Source: Bacteroidota bacterium
GTDB taxonomy: Bacteria > Bacteroidota > Bacteroidia > Flavobacteriales_F > PHOS-HE28
Direction: 5' to 3'
Assembly (NCBI GenBank): GCA_018267055.1
Contig: JAFDZF010000033.1
Coordinates: 1-51,909, forward strand
DNA: 51,909 nt
Shown: positions 34,407-42,369 of the stretch, in pieces
Position numbering within the stretch: position 1 is the stretch's first letter
How the letters are laid out: every line of letters starts with the position of its first letter
Made by a program: the position numbers and the translations under genes
The notes under the pieces: model-generated
What the model saw: only the letters and a program-made list of their open reading frames with translations
The model's database searches: none
Told to the model about the DNA's origin: nothing

Positions 34407-36635
34407 ATGAGCAAAAAGCATGTATTGTCAGTATTGGTAGGTCTGTTCGTGGGGCAAAGTGTTGTATTGGCACAATTCGGTATAACAGGTGGCACTTATG
34501 GCCGCACGAATGCTGGTATCATTGGAGTAACCATTGGAAATATCGCCACGCCTCCGGCCCCGAACATCGGCTTCCAGGTCCGCGGCGATCTGTTGGGCAC
34601 CGGGGAGGTCTTCCGCACGGACGCGCCGTTGAACAACGATACGTACTGGCGGATGTTCTACAATGGCGGTCAGTACTTCAACATCTACAAGCTGTCCGGC
34701 AGCTCGCAGATGAACGTGAACGCCCAGCTGGGCCACCTGCTGTTCCGCACGAACGACCTGCCGCGGCTGCGGCTGAACCCCACGGGGAGCTATGGCATCG
34801 GCGCGTTCGGTGCCGCCCCGCGTGATGGGTTCCTGCTGCTGAGCGGCAAGGCGGATGCCTACACCAACACGGGCAGCCATGCGCCGTTCACCCGGCTGCA
34901 CCTGGTGGACGACACGGGTACCAACTCGCCGATCGCCTATGCGCAGGAGCTGGGGTACCGGCCGTGGATGCGCAACGGCATCACTTTCAGCGGCAACAGC
35001 GACCAGGCCTACGTCGGGCACAAGTATTTCGACCAGCCGAACGGGTCGCCGGTGGACGACAATACCGACTTCGTGATCCAATGGAGCGATAACCCCAATG
35101 GAAGCCCCTGGGGCACGGACCGCATGAAGTTCGTTTTCTCCACCACCTATGTCGCCGGGACCATCAAGGGGGCCGCCTCCTTCAACGGGCTGGAGGCCAT
35201 GCGGCTGTGGCCCAGCAGCGCGACCGCGGTGAACGTGGGCATCGGCGATTTCGCGGCGCCGGGCAGCGGCGATCCCACCGAGCGGCTGGACCTGCTGACG
35301 GGCCGCCTGCGCCTGCGCGATCTTCCCTTGAGCACAGCGGACAATACGCTGACGAGGATCATGGCGGTGGACAACACCGGGGTGGTGAAATGGCGCGACG
35401 TGAGCACCATCGTGACGCCCGGCTGCGAATGGCAGCTGTGGCCGGTGACCAACAACGTGGTGACCGCGTTCGCCGGCAACCTCCTGTGCCCGGACATCAA
35501 TGAGTTCAAGGGGGTGGGCATCGGCAATACGGGCCCGAAGGCCAAGCTGGACGTGCTCTACACCGGTTCCACCGGCGGGGGCAGCACGCTGGACGGCATC
35601 ACGGCGTTCAGCTCGTGGGTGCAGAAAAGCACGGGCAGCGGAAAGGCGGTGGTGGCCACGGCGAAGCCGGCGATGACCAACCAGTTCACCACGGGCACCA
35701 TGTACGGCACGCAGTCGAGCGCGTCCAATGCCAACTTCGCCTATGGGGTGGAGGGGAACGCGGGCAACAACAGTTCGTCCCCGGGCACGTCCACCGACCT
35801 GATGGGCGTGCGGGGCCTGGCCACGGCCAGCAACAATGCGGTGCGGTGCGTGGGCGTGTACGGCACGGCGACGGGCGCGCAAGCGGGCAACAACTGGGCG
35901 GCCTACTTCGATGGCCCTGCGTTCTGCACGGCCGGTGCCTGGACGCCGTCCGATGAGACGCTGAAGCTGGACATCCAGGAGGTGCAGGACGCATCGGCGA
36001 TCCTGGCGCAGCTGACCCCGCGCTCGTACGTGTTCAACACGGGGACCTACGGCTTCATGGGCTTCGATACGGGCCGGCACTTCGGCCTGCTGGCACAGGA
36101 GCTGGCGGAGGCGGTGCCGTCGGCGGTGACGGCGGTGACCCGCCCGGCCGATGTGGATTCCCTGGGTGCCGAGGTGAACCCGGCCGTCTCGTTCAAGGCG
36201 GTGAACTACCAGGAGCTGATCCCGCTGCTGATCGCCAGCAACAAGGAGCAGCAGGTCCGGCTGGCTGCGCAGGAAGCCCGCCTGCAACAGCTGGAGCAGC
36301 AGCTGTCGGCCTGCTGCAAGGCGGGGGGCACGCGCAGCGCGCTCCAAGAGGCCCCCACCGGGACCCCGGCGGCCGGTGATGCCCTCCGTATTGCGCCCAA
36401 TCCCTTCCAGGACCGCACCACGCTCACCTACACCGTGCCCGCCGCCGGTCAGCTGAAGCTGGAGGTCGGCACGGCCGATGGCCGCCCGCTGAAGACCTTG
36501 CGCCAGGAGGAGGCCCAGGCGGGCACCTTCACCTACGAGTGGAACACCCAAGGCCTGGCGCCTGGCACCTACTTGGTGTCGCTGCTGCTGGACGGGCGGG
36601 TGGTGGTGAAGAAGGCGGTGAAGGTGGACCGCTAG
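34407..36635 (+). CDS. T9SS protein with peptidase S74 (intramolecular chaperone) domain
   Basis: The 742-residue product starts MSKKHVLSVLVGLFVGQSVV, a signal peptide ending LAQ, preceded by AGGA 3 nt before the ATG. The body (about 30-500) is beta-rich and repetitive, like a fibre. The S74 domain spans about 512-630; it begins SDETLKLDIQEV with the Ser-Lys pair five residues apart (about 515 and 520) used for autocleavage in endosialidase chaperones, and continues FGLLAQELAEAVPSAV and VNYQELIPLLI. A short coiled coil (about 615-640) precedes a type A T9SS tail (IAPNPFQDRTTLTYTV ... VVVKKAVKVDR). Composition jumps from low to high GC near 34550, within the first 50 codons, suggesting a chimeric gene. 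Confidence 0.88.
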   Translation: MSKKHVLSVLVGLFVGQSVVLAQFGITGGTYGRTNAGIIGVTIGNIATPPAPNIGFQVRGDLLGTGEVFRTDAPLNNDTYWRMFYNGGQYFNIYKLSGSSQMNVNAQLGHLLFRTNDLPRLRLNPTGSYGIGAFGAAPRDGFLLLSGKADAYTNTGSHAPFTRLHLVDDTGTNSPIAYAQELGYRPWMRNGITFSGNSDQAYVGHKYFDQPNGSPVDDNTDFVIQWSDNPNGSPWGTDRMKFVFSTTYVAGTIKGAASFNGLEAMRLWPSSATAVNVGIGDFAAPGSGDPTERLDLLTGRLRLRDLPLSTADNTLTRIMAVDNTGVVKWRDVSTIVTPGCEWQLWPVTNNVVTAFAGNLLCPDINEFKGVGIGNTGPKAKLDVLYTGSTGGGSTLDGITAFSSWVQKSTGSGKAVVATAKPAMTNQFTTGTMYGTQSSASNANFAYGVEGNAGNNSSSPGTSTDLMGVRGLATASNNAVRCVGVYGTATGAQAGNNWAAYFDGPAFCTAGAWTPSDETLKLDIQEVQDASAILAQLTPRSYVFNTGTYGFMGFDTGRHFGLLAQELAEAVPSAVTAVTRPADVDSLGAEVNPAVSFKAVNYQELIPLLIASNKEQQVRLAAQEARLQQLEQQLSACCKAGGTRSALQEAPTGTPAAGDALRIAPNPFQDRTTLTYTVPAAGQLKLEVGTADGRPLKTLRQEEAQAGTFTYEWNTQGLAPGTYLVSLLLDGRVVVKKAVKVDR

Positions 36636-36654
36636 GTCCGTCGCCTTCCCGAGC

Positions 36655-36690
36655 GAGCGGCCGCTGGACCTCCGGCGGCCGCTCTTTTTT
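36655..36690 (+). terminator. Intrinsic terminator after the S74 gene
   Basis: A stem of about 13 bp with one mismatch (GAGCGGCCGC pairing with GCGGCCGCTC) is followed by six T (36685-36690). The T-run touches the first bases of the right 133-bp repeat at 36688. Confidence 0.85.
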
Positions 36691-36820
36691 CCGCCGGTCT
36701 ACCTTCGCGGCCCATGCGCGACCGGCTGTACATCGACGACACCCGCCAACGGATCCGGCAGGGCCATCCGTGGGTCTACGACAACCAGGTATTGCGCTTC
36801 GAGGGGCGGCCGCAGCCCGG
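36688..36820 (+). repeat. Right 133-bp direct repeat (5' end of rRNA methyltransferase)
   Basis: Partner of 31987-32119, 4,701 bp away, with 130 of 133 positions identical. This copy continues into the full gene. Confidence 0.95.
36700..36707 (+). promoter_or_regulatory. -7 element TACCTTCG of the rRNA methyltransferase gene
   Basis: TACCTTCG ends 6 nt before the ATG at 36714. The first T is C in the truncated copy (31999). Confidence 0.6.
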
Positions 36821-37886
36821 CGGCATCGTGCAGGTGTTCGACGTGAAGAAGGGGCCGCTCGGCCAGGCCTACTTCAACCCGAAGAGCAAGATCCGCGCGC
36901 GGATGATCACCAAGGACCTGGACGAGCCCATCGACGCGGCGTTCTTCGAGCGGAAGATCGCGGCGGCCTGGGCCTTCCGGAAACGCATGGGCCACACCTC
37001 CAGCTGCCGCGTGGTGTTCGGCGAGGCCGACGGACTGCCCGCGCTGGTGGTGGACAAGTTCAACGACGTGCTGGTGCTGCAGACCATGGCGCTGGGCATG
37101 GACCGGGCGAAGGACGACATCGTGCAGGCGCTGCACGCCGTGCTGAAGCCGCGCGGCATCTACGAGCGCAACGACGCGGCCGTGCGCGAGAAGGAAGGGC
37201 TGGAGCTGCGGACGGGCTTCATCGGCGAGCCGTTCGGTACGGACCTGGAGATCGAGGAGAACGGCCTGCGCATCCACGTGGACATCGCCGGCGGGCAGAA
37301 GACCGGCCACTTCCTGGACCAGCGGCTGAACCATGCGGCCATGACGCGGATCAGCCACCAGGCGCGCGTGCTGGACTGTTTCACGCATACCGGCGGCTTC
37401 GCGCTGCACGCGGCGAAGTACGGCGCCAGGGAGGTGCTGGGCATCGACATCAGCGAGGACGCGGTGGCGGTGGCGCGCCGCAACGCGGCGCTCAACGGGC
37501 TCGATCCCCGCTGCGGGTTCAAGGCGGCCAACGTGTTCGATTTCCTCACCGACGCGAGCAAGCGCGGCCTGCTGTGGGACGTCATCGTGCTGGACCCGCC
37601 CTCGTTCGCCAAGAACCGCGGGGCCTTGGAAGGCGCCACGCGCGGCTACAAGGAGATCAACCTGCGCGCGATGAAGTGCCTGCCGCCGGGCGGCTTCCTC
37701 GTCACCTGTTCGTGCAGCCAGCACATGACGCCCGACCTGTTCCGGGCCATGGTGGCGGAGGCCGCGCGTGACGCGCACCGCGAGCTGCGCGAGGTGTACT
37801 ACGGCACCCAGCCGCCCGATCACCCCATCCACTGGGCCATCCCGGAGACGCTCTACCTGAAGTGCCTGGTGCTGCAGGTGCTGTAG
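36714..37886 (+). CDS. rlmI: Class I SAM-dependent rRNA cytosine-C5 methyltransferase, RlmI family
   Basis: The 390-residue product has the RlmI/YccW layout: an N-terminal PUA-like domain (residues 1-70), a middle beta domain (GEADGLPALVVDKFNDVLVL) and a Rossmann methyltransferase domain with ENGLRIHVDIAGGQKTGHFL, VLDCFTHTGGFALHAAKYG (motif I), EVLGIDISEDAVAVARRNA (motif II), VIVLDPPSFAKNRGALE (motif IV, PPSFAK) and GGFLVTCSCSQHM (motif VI, catalytic Cys region). E. coli RlmI methylates 23S rRNA C1962; the same target is inferred. Its first 36 codons are duplicated at 32013. Confidence 0.9.
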   Translation: MRDRLYIDDTRQRIRQGHPWVYDNQVLRFEGRPQPGGIVQVFDVKKGPLGQAYFNPKSKIRARMITKDLDEPIDAAFFERKIAAAWAFRKRMGHTSSCRVVFGEADGLPALVVDKFNDVLVLQTMALGMDRAKDDIVQALHAVLKPRGIYERNDAAVREKEGLELRTGFIGEPFGTDLEIEENGLRIHVDIAGGQKTGHFLDQRLNHAAMTRISHQARVLDCFTHTGGFALHAAKYGAREVLGIDISEDAVAVARRNAALNGLDPRCGFKAANVFDFLTDASKRGLLWDVIVLDPPSFAKNRGALEGATRGYKEINLRAMKCLPPGGFLVTCSCSQHMTPDLFRAMVAEAARDAHRELREVYYGTQPPDHPIHWAIPETLYLKCLVLQVL

Positions 37887-37898
37887 GCGGCATCCGCC

Positions 37899-37906
37899 TA
37901 CCTTGG
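37899..37906 (+). promoter_or_regulatory. -7-like element TACCTTGG before comEC
   Basis: TACCTTGG ends 12 nt before a GTG at 37919. The short spacing is like that seen before other genes here and favours the GTG as comEC start. Confidence 0.45.
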
Positions 37907-37918
37907 TAGGGCACCGCG

Positions 37919-40051
37919 GTGTCCGCTCCAACGCCGCCGGTCCGAGATACGGAACGGATGTCCGGGAGCGGGACCTTCAAGAGCGCATGGCTGCGCGCGC
38001 CCATGCTGCGGGCGGCACTGCCGTTCATCGGCGGGCTGCTGGTCGGCCGGTCGGGGACGCTTCCCGTTCCGGTCGCCTGGGGGATGGTGATCGCCGGCGC
38101 GGCAGCATGGGTGTTCCTCGCCTACCGGCGTACGGACTTCGCCCACCGCTGGTGGCGCGGTGCCGCACTGGTACCGATGCTCTTCGCCTTCGGCCTGCTC
38201 TGGCAGCGGCTGCACACGCCCGAGGAGCACGTGGATGATGTGGCCCGGTATCCGGAAGCGGACGGATGGCGGGCCGCGGTGCTGGAGGTCGCCTCATCGA
38301 ACGCCCGCACGGTGCGCCTCTGGACCCGGGCGGATGCCGCCTTCATCGCGGGGAAGGCCCGGCCGGTCAGCGGCCGCCTGCTGCTGACGCTGCTGCTCGA
38401 CAGCGCAGGCCCGGTGCCGGCCATCGGTGACCGGCTGCTGGTGGACGCCGCGGCCTTGCCGCTGCAGCGCGTGCCCGACCCGGGCGGTTTCGACCAGGCC
38501 GCCTGGGCGCGGAGCTATGGCGTCACCCACGGCTGCTTCGCCCCGGCGGGCCGGTGGCGCATCGCGGAGCGGGCGAGCGGATGGGCGGCCTGGTTCGAAG
38601 GCGCGCGCCGGCAGGTGTCGGCCTGGCTGGTGCGCTCCGGACTTCCCGATCGGGAGCGGGCATTGGCGAAGGCGGTCCTGCTCGGCCTCCGGGATGAGCT
38701 GGACGCCGACCAGCGGGCGGCGTTCGCGCGCAGCGGCACCATGCACGTGCTGGCCGTGAGCGGCAGCCACGTGGGCCTCATCTATGCCGCCTTCCTCTGG
38801 GGCCTGGCGTTCCTGGGCCGGAAGCCCGGGGCACGGTGGGGGCGGGGCCTCCTCATCCTGGCGGCGCTGTGGGCCTATGCGGGGCTCACGGGCCTGACGC
38901 CGTCGGTGCTGCGGGCCACGGTCACCTTCTCCGTGTTCACGCTGGCCGAGATGCTCCGCCGCCGCACCGAGCCGCTCAACAGCCTGGCGCTCTCCGCCTT
39001 CGTCCTGCTGCTCTGGGATCCCGGGATGCTCGTGCAGCTGGGCTTCCAGCTGTCGTTCCTCGCCGTGCTCGGCATCGCGCTGTTCTACCGGCCGCTCGTG
39101 CAGGCGTGGACGCCGCCCCATGCCGTCGCGGCCTTCTTCTGGTCGCTGTTCGCGGTGAGCCTGGCGGCGCAGGCCTTCGCCACGCCCTTGTCGCTGCTGG
39201 TGTTCCAGGCGTTCCCCACATGGTTCCTGCCGGCCAACATGGTCATCGTCGGCCTGGTGTCGCTCGGGGTCTACGGCGGCGCGCTGCTGGTGGCGGTGCA
39301 TGCGGTGCCGGTGCTCGGGCCGTTGATGACCTTCGCCCTGGAAGCCCTGCTGCGCCTGCTCGGCGGCGCATCGGCCTTCTTCGCCGACGCGCCCGGCGCC
39401 TACCCGGCCGTGCGCATCGATGCCGCGCAGTGCCTGGGCCTTTATGCCTTGCTGCTTCTCCTGGCGGCGTGGTGGTTCCAGCGGTGGTGGTGGGCGCGCC
39501 AGGGTGGCCTGGTCGTCCTGCTGGCGCTGCTCCTCTCGTGGGGATGGTCGGCGCGGGTGCACCGGGACCAGCGGCAGTTCGTCGTTTACGACGACCGCAA
39601 GGCGTTGGCCTGTGCGTTCGTGGAAGGCCGATCGATGGCGGTGTTCGCCGAGCGGCCCGATGCCTACCTGGTGCGCCGGGTGGAGCAGCACCGGCGGGCG
39701 GTGGGCGTGGAGCACGTGGTGCGCGTGGACAGCATCCCGGGCCGGGTCGATGCTCAGGGGACGTGCCTCCTCTTCTTCTCCGATGGCCTTCCTCCCACGG
39801 TGCCAGCGGACCCTGCGGTCACCACCGTCTGCATCGTGCGCGGCGGCTCGCCCGCGGGTACGTTCGGCGAAGGCCGGCCACCGGGAATGCTCCAAGTGGT
39901 GCTGGCGCCCGGGATCCGCGGCCGGCAGCGCGAGGCGTGGCGGCGGTGGTGCGCGGCGGAAGGCGTGCCGCTCCACGACGTGCGGGCCGATGGTGCCTAT
40001 GTTCGCTGCGATGATCGTGGAGACCGTCCGGTGGCGGCGCGTGGACGATGA
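37919..40051 (+). CDS. comEC: ComEC/Rec2-family DNA uptake channel
   Basis: The 710-residue polytopic membrane protein has an N-terminal DUF4131-type region (first helices LRAALPFIGGLLVGR and WGMVIAGAAAWVFLAY, then an OB-like soluble part), followed by the Competence domain with signature MHVLAVSGSHVGLIYAAFLW and GLTPSVLRATVTFSVFTLAE, and about ten membrane helices in all. The C-terminal soluble segment (about 555-710) has no metallo-beta-lactamase motif, as is usual in Bacteroidota homologues. ComEC transports single-stranded DNA across the inner membrane in natural transformation. The start is GTG at 37919 or ATG at 37958. The 3' end overlaps the Rieske gene by 41 nt. Confidence 0.88.
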   Translation: MSAPTPPVRDTERMSGSGTFKSAWLRAPMLRAALPFIGGLLVGRSGTLPVPVAWGMVIAGAAAWVFLAYRRTDFAHRWWRGAALVPMLFAFGLLWQRLHTPEEHVDDVARYPEADGWRAAVLEVASSNARTVRLWTRADAAFIAGKARPVSGRLLLTLLLDSAGPVPAIGDRLLVDAAALPLQRVPDPGGFDQAAWARSYGVTHGCFAPAGRWRIAERASGWAAWFEGARRQVSAWLVRSGLPDRERALAKAVLLGLRDELDADQRAAFARSGTMHVLAVSGSHVGLIYAAFLWGLAFLGRKPGARWGRGLLILAALWAYAGLTGLTPSVLRATVTFSVFTLAEMLRRRTEPLNSLALSAFVLLLWDPGMLVQLGFQLSFLAVLGIALFYRPLVQAWTPPHAVAAFFWSLFAVSLAAQAFATPLSLLVFQAFPTWFLPANMVIVGLVSLGVYGGALLVAVHAVPVLGPLMTFALEALLRLLGGASAFFADAPGAYPAVRIDAAQCLGLYALLLLLAAWWFQRWWWARQGGLVVLLALLLSWGWSARVHRDQRQFVVYDDRKALACAFVEGRSMAVFAERPDAYLVRRVEQHRRAVGVEHVVRVDSIPGRVDAQGTCLLFFSDGLPPTVPADPAVTTVCIVRGGSPAGTFGEGRPPGMLQVVLAPGIRGRQREAWRRWCAAEGVPLHDVRADGAYVRCDDRGDRPVAARGR

Positions 40052-40373
40052 CCGGCTCGCCGGCCTGGCGGAAGGGGCATTGCTGCGCGTGCTGGTGAAG
40101 GACCAGGCCGTCCGGTTCGTGCGCATGGACGGTGTGCTGCGCGCCATGGCCGATCGATGCCCGCACCAGGGCAAGAGCTTCGAGGGCGGGTGGTGCGAGG
40201 GCGGGCACGTGGTGTGCCCCTGGCACCGCCTGCAGTTCGACCCGGTCACCGGTCGGTGCCGGTTCGGGATGGCCAGCAATGTCGAGGTGTTCCCGGTGGA
40301 GGAGCGTGCCGATGGGGTGCACATCGGCTTCCCGCACACCACGGTCCGGATCTTCGGGATCGATCTCTGGTAG
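40011..40373 (+). CDS. Small Rieske [2Fe-2S] protein
   Basis: The 120-residue product carries a complete Rieske cluster site: CPHQGKSFEGGWCEGGHV with CPWHRLQFDPVTG, giving C-x-H-(about 16)-C-x-x-H. It has no membrane anchor, so it resembles soluble ferredoxin-type Rieske proteins of dioxygenase or nitrite-reductase small-subunit type, passing electrons to an unknown partner. The gene begins inside comEC (41-nt overlap); an alternative ATG at 39999 would add MFAA. No oxygenase is encoded nearby. Confidence 0.88.
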   Translation: MIVETVRWRRVDDDRLAGLAEGALLRVLVKDQAVRFVRMDGVLRAMADRCPHQGKSFEGGWCEGGHVVCPWHRLQFDPVTGRCRFGMASNVEVFPVEERADGVHIGFPHTTVRIFGIDLW

Positions 40374-40469
40374 GTCGTCGTTCGACGGCAGTCATGGGCT
40401 GGTTCGTCGGCTGATAATGGAACTTCGGCGAGCGGGAGGCGTACAAGGGGCGATCCGAACCCTGCTCCG

Positions 40470-42365
40470 ATGAGGTCCTTGCTCCGTTCCCTTCGGCCCT
40501 GGCCGCTGTTCCTCCTGTCCTGTTCGCCGGAAGCCGGCCATGCCTTCACCAATGGGCTGAACGGCTATGCGGAGGTGACGGCCATCAGCGCCAATACGCT
40601 CACGATCGGCACGTCCAACGAGACGTCGGCGCAGTTCGTGGCGAACAAGGAGATCGTCATCATGCAGATGCAGGACAGCGTGCTGGGCCCGAACACGGCG
40701 AACGACGCCACCTTCGGCACGCTGGACAACATCCGGTCGGCGGGCGTGTTCGTGGTGCGGAAGATCGCTTCGGTGACGCGCAACGGCAGCAACACCCTGC
40801 TCACCATCACGCTCACCGCCAATGTGGGCGTCGCCTTCCGGATCGGGGTGAACTGCGCGGTACAGGCCATCACGTACGAGCGACCCGGCGGCACCGGGAA
40901 CTACAACACCGCGGGGGCCATCGATGCGCTGGCCTGGAACGGCCGCATCGGCGGGGTGGTGGCCTTGCAGGTGCAGGGCAACCTGATCCTGCGGCACAAC
41001 ATCTCCGCGGACGGCAAGGGTTTCCGGGGCGGCGCCCGGGACGCCAACACCTATGACGTCTGCTACCCCAACGTCTACCGGGCGTCCAGCACGGATGCGA
41101 ACACCTGGCGCTATGCGACCAAAGGGGAGGGGATCTACAAGCTGGTGGACCTCAACTGGGCCGATGGCCGCGGCCGGATCATCAACGGCGGCGGTGGCGG
41201 CAACGGGATCAATGCCGGTGGCGGCGGCGGCGGGAACTATGCCGCGGGCGGCCTGGCCGGTCCTGGGTACAGCTGCAGCGCATCGCCATCCGGCGGCCTG
41301 GGCGGCGCCGCGCTGAACACCTACCTCTCGGCCAGCCGGGTCTTCCTGGGCGGCGGCGGTGGCGGCGGGGAAGGCAATGACAACGTGTCCACCGATGGCG
41401 GCAACGGCGGTGGCATCATCCTCATCAAGGCATCGGCCATCCACACGGCGGGCGGCTCGCCGGTGACCATCAGTGCGAACGGGGCGGCAGCGGCCAATGC
41501 GCAGAACGACGGTGCCGGGGGCGGCGGGGCCGGCGGCGCGATCGTCCTGCAGGTGGCTTCCTACAACGTGAACAGCAGCGCCGCGCTGACCATCACCGCG
41601 AACGGCGGCAACGGCGGCTCCATCGGGAACAGCGCCGACCATGGGGCCGGTGGCGGCGGTGGACAAGGGGCCGTGATCTTCTCCACCGTGCGGCCCACCA
41701 CGAACATCACCACGCAGACGAACAACGGCGCCGGGGGCTGCAACAACAACTCCGTCCCCTGCAACAGCTATGCGAGCTCCCCAGCGACCCTCGCCGGCAG
41801 CGGCATCCTGCAGAACATGGGCGGCGTGCTGCCCATCGCGCTGCTCCACTTCGATGCGGTCCCGCTGGGCGAGCAGGTGAGGCTGGACTGGGCCACGGCC
41901 TCGGAATCGGACAACGCCCTCTTCGTGGTGGAGCGCTCCGTGGACACACAGCAATGGGATGCCGTAGTGGAGCTGCCCGGCGCGGGCAACAGCGTATCGG
42001 TGCTCGCGTACGAGGCCGTGGATGAGGCGCCCGTGCAAGGCCAGTCGTACTACCGGCTGCGGCAGATCGACACCGACGGCACCACCACGGTCTCGGACAT
42101 CGTGCCGGTGCGCCTGGAAGCGGGCCACGTGCACGTGAGCGTGTTCCCCAACCCGGCCACCGACCGGCTGGAGGTCCGCACCAGCGGCGCACTGACCGGA
42201 CAGGTGTACCTGCTGAACGCGATGGGCCAGCGGCTCCCGGTCCGCGGCATGCTGGCCGGAGGCCGTTGCACGCTCGATGTGTCGGCCCTGCCGACCGGCG
42301 GCTACATCGTACAGCTGATCGCGGGGGGCGATGTGCGCCAGCAGCGCATCATCGTCCGGCGCTGA
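40470..42365 (+). CDS. Gly-rich T9SS-exported surface protein
   Basis: The 631-residue product has an N-terminal signal-like segment (MRSLLRSLRPWPLFLLSC, with a possible lipobox-like LLSC or cleavage after GHA). Residues about 25-230 are beta-rich (NGLNGYAEVTAISANTLTIG). A Gly-rich zone (about 230-410) holds several runs of five to seven Gly with Asn/Ala/Ser. A fibronectin-like module (about 455-550, FDAVPLGEQVRLDWATASE ... YYRLRQIDTDG) precedes the T9SS type A tail (VSVFPNPATDRLEVRTSG ... QQRIIVRR). This is typical of long surface or extracellular-matrix proteins of Bacteroidota; ligand unknown. Its stop is encoded in a palindrome that also encodes the stop of the convergent gene. Confidence 0.87.
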   Translation: MRSLLRSLRPWPLFLLSCSPEAGHAFTNGLNGYAEVTAISANTLTIGTSNETSAQFVANKEIVIMQMQDSVLGPNTANDATFGTLDNIRSAGVFVVRKIASVTRNGSNTLLTITLTANVGVAFRIGVNCAVQAITYERPGGTGNYNTAGAIDALAWNGRIGGVVALQVQGNLILRHNISADGKGFRGGARDANTYDVCYPNVYRASSTDANTWRYATKGEGIYKLVDLNWADGRGRIINGGGGGNGINAGGGGGGNYAAGGLAGPGYSCSASPSGGLGGAALNTYLSASRVFLGGGGGGGEGNDNVSTDGGNGGGIILIKASAIHTAGGSPVTISANGAAAANAQNDGAGGGGAGGAIVLQVASYNVNSSAALTITANGGNGGSIGNSADHGAGGGGGQGAVIFSTVRPTTNITTQTNNGAGGCNNNSVPCNSYASSPATLAGSGILQNMGGVLPIALLHFDAVPLGEQVRLDWATASESDNALFVVERSVDTQQWDAVVELPGAGNSVSVLAYEAVDEAPVQGQSYYRLRQIDTDGTTTVSDIVPVRLEAGHVHVSVFPNPATDRLEVRTSGALTGQVYLLNAMGQRLPVRGMLAGGRCTLDVSALPTGGYIVQLIAGGDVRQQRIIVRR

Positions 42366-42369
42366 TCGA

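Larger units (their letters stand above)
32120..36687 (+). other. Insert bracketed by the rRNA-methyltransferase direct repeats
   Basis: This 4.6-kb segment lies between the two 133-bp direct repeats. It carries two tandem paralogous secreted-protein genes and a peptidase-S74/T9SS gene with a terminator, all on the plus strand and reading toward the intact methyltransferase gene. No integrase, transposase or terminal inverted repeats are seen. Composition is low-GC from 32133 to about 34550 and high-GC after. The geometry fits an insertion or duplication that left a broken gene start on one side and an intact gene on the other. Confidence 0.7.

Noticed and set aside
34428-36551. A 707-codon minus-strand frame opposite the S74/T9SS gene
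   Set aside because: Arg/His/Gly-rich shadow; the plus strand has the signal peptide, S74 motif and T9SS tail.
41160-41700. GGC/GGT-rich tract in the T9SS protein considered as a DNA structural element
   Set aside because: Fully explained as codons for a Gly-rich protein segment; no conserved non-coding pattern is apparent.
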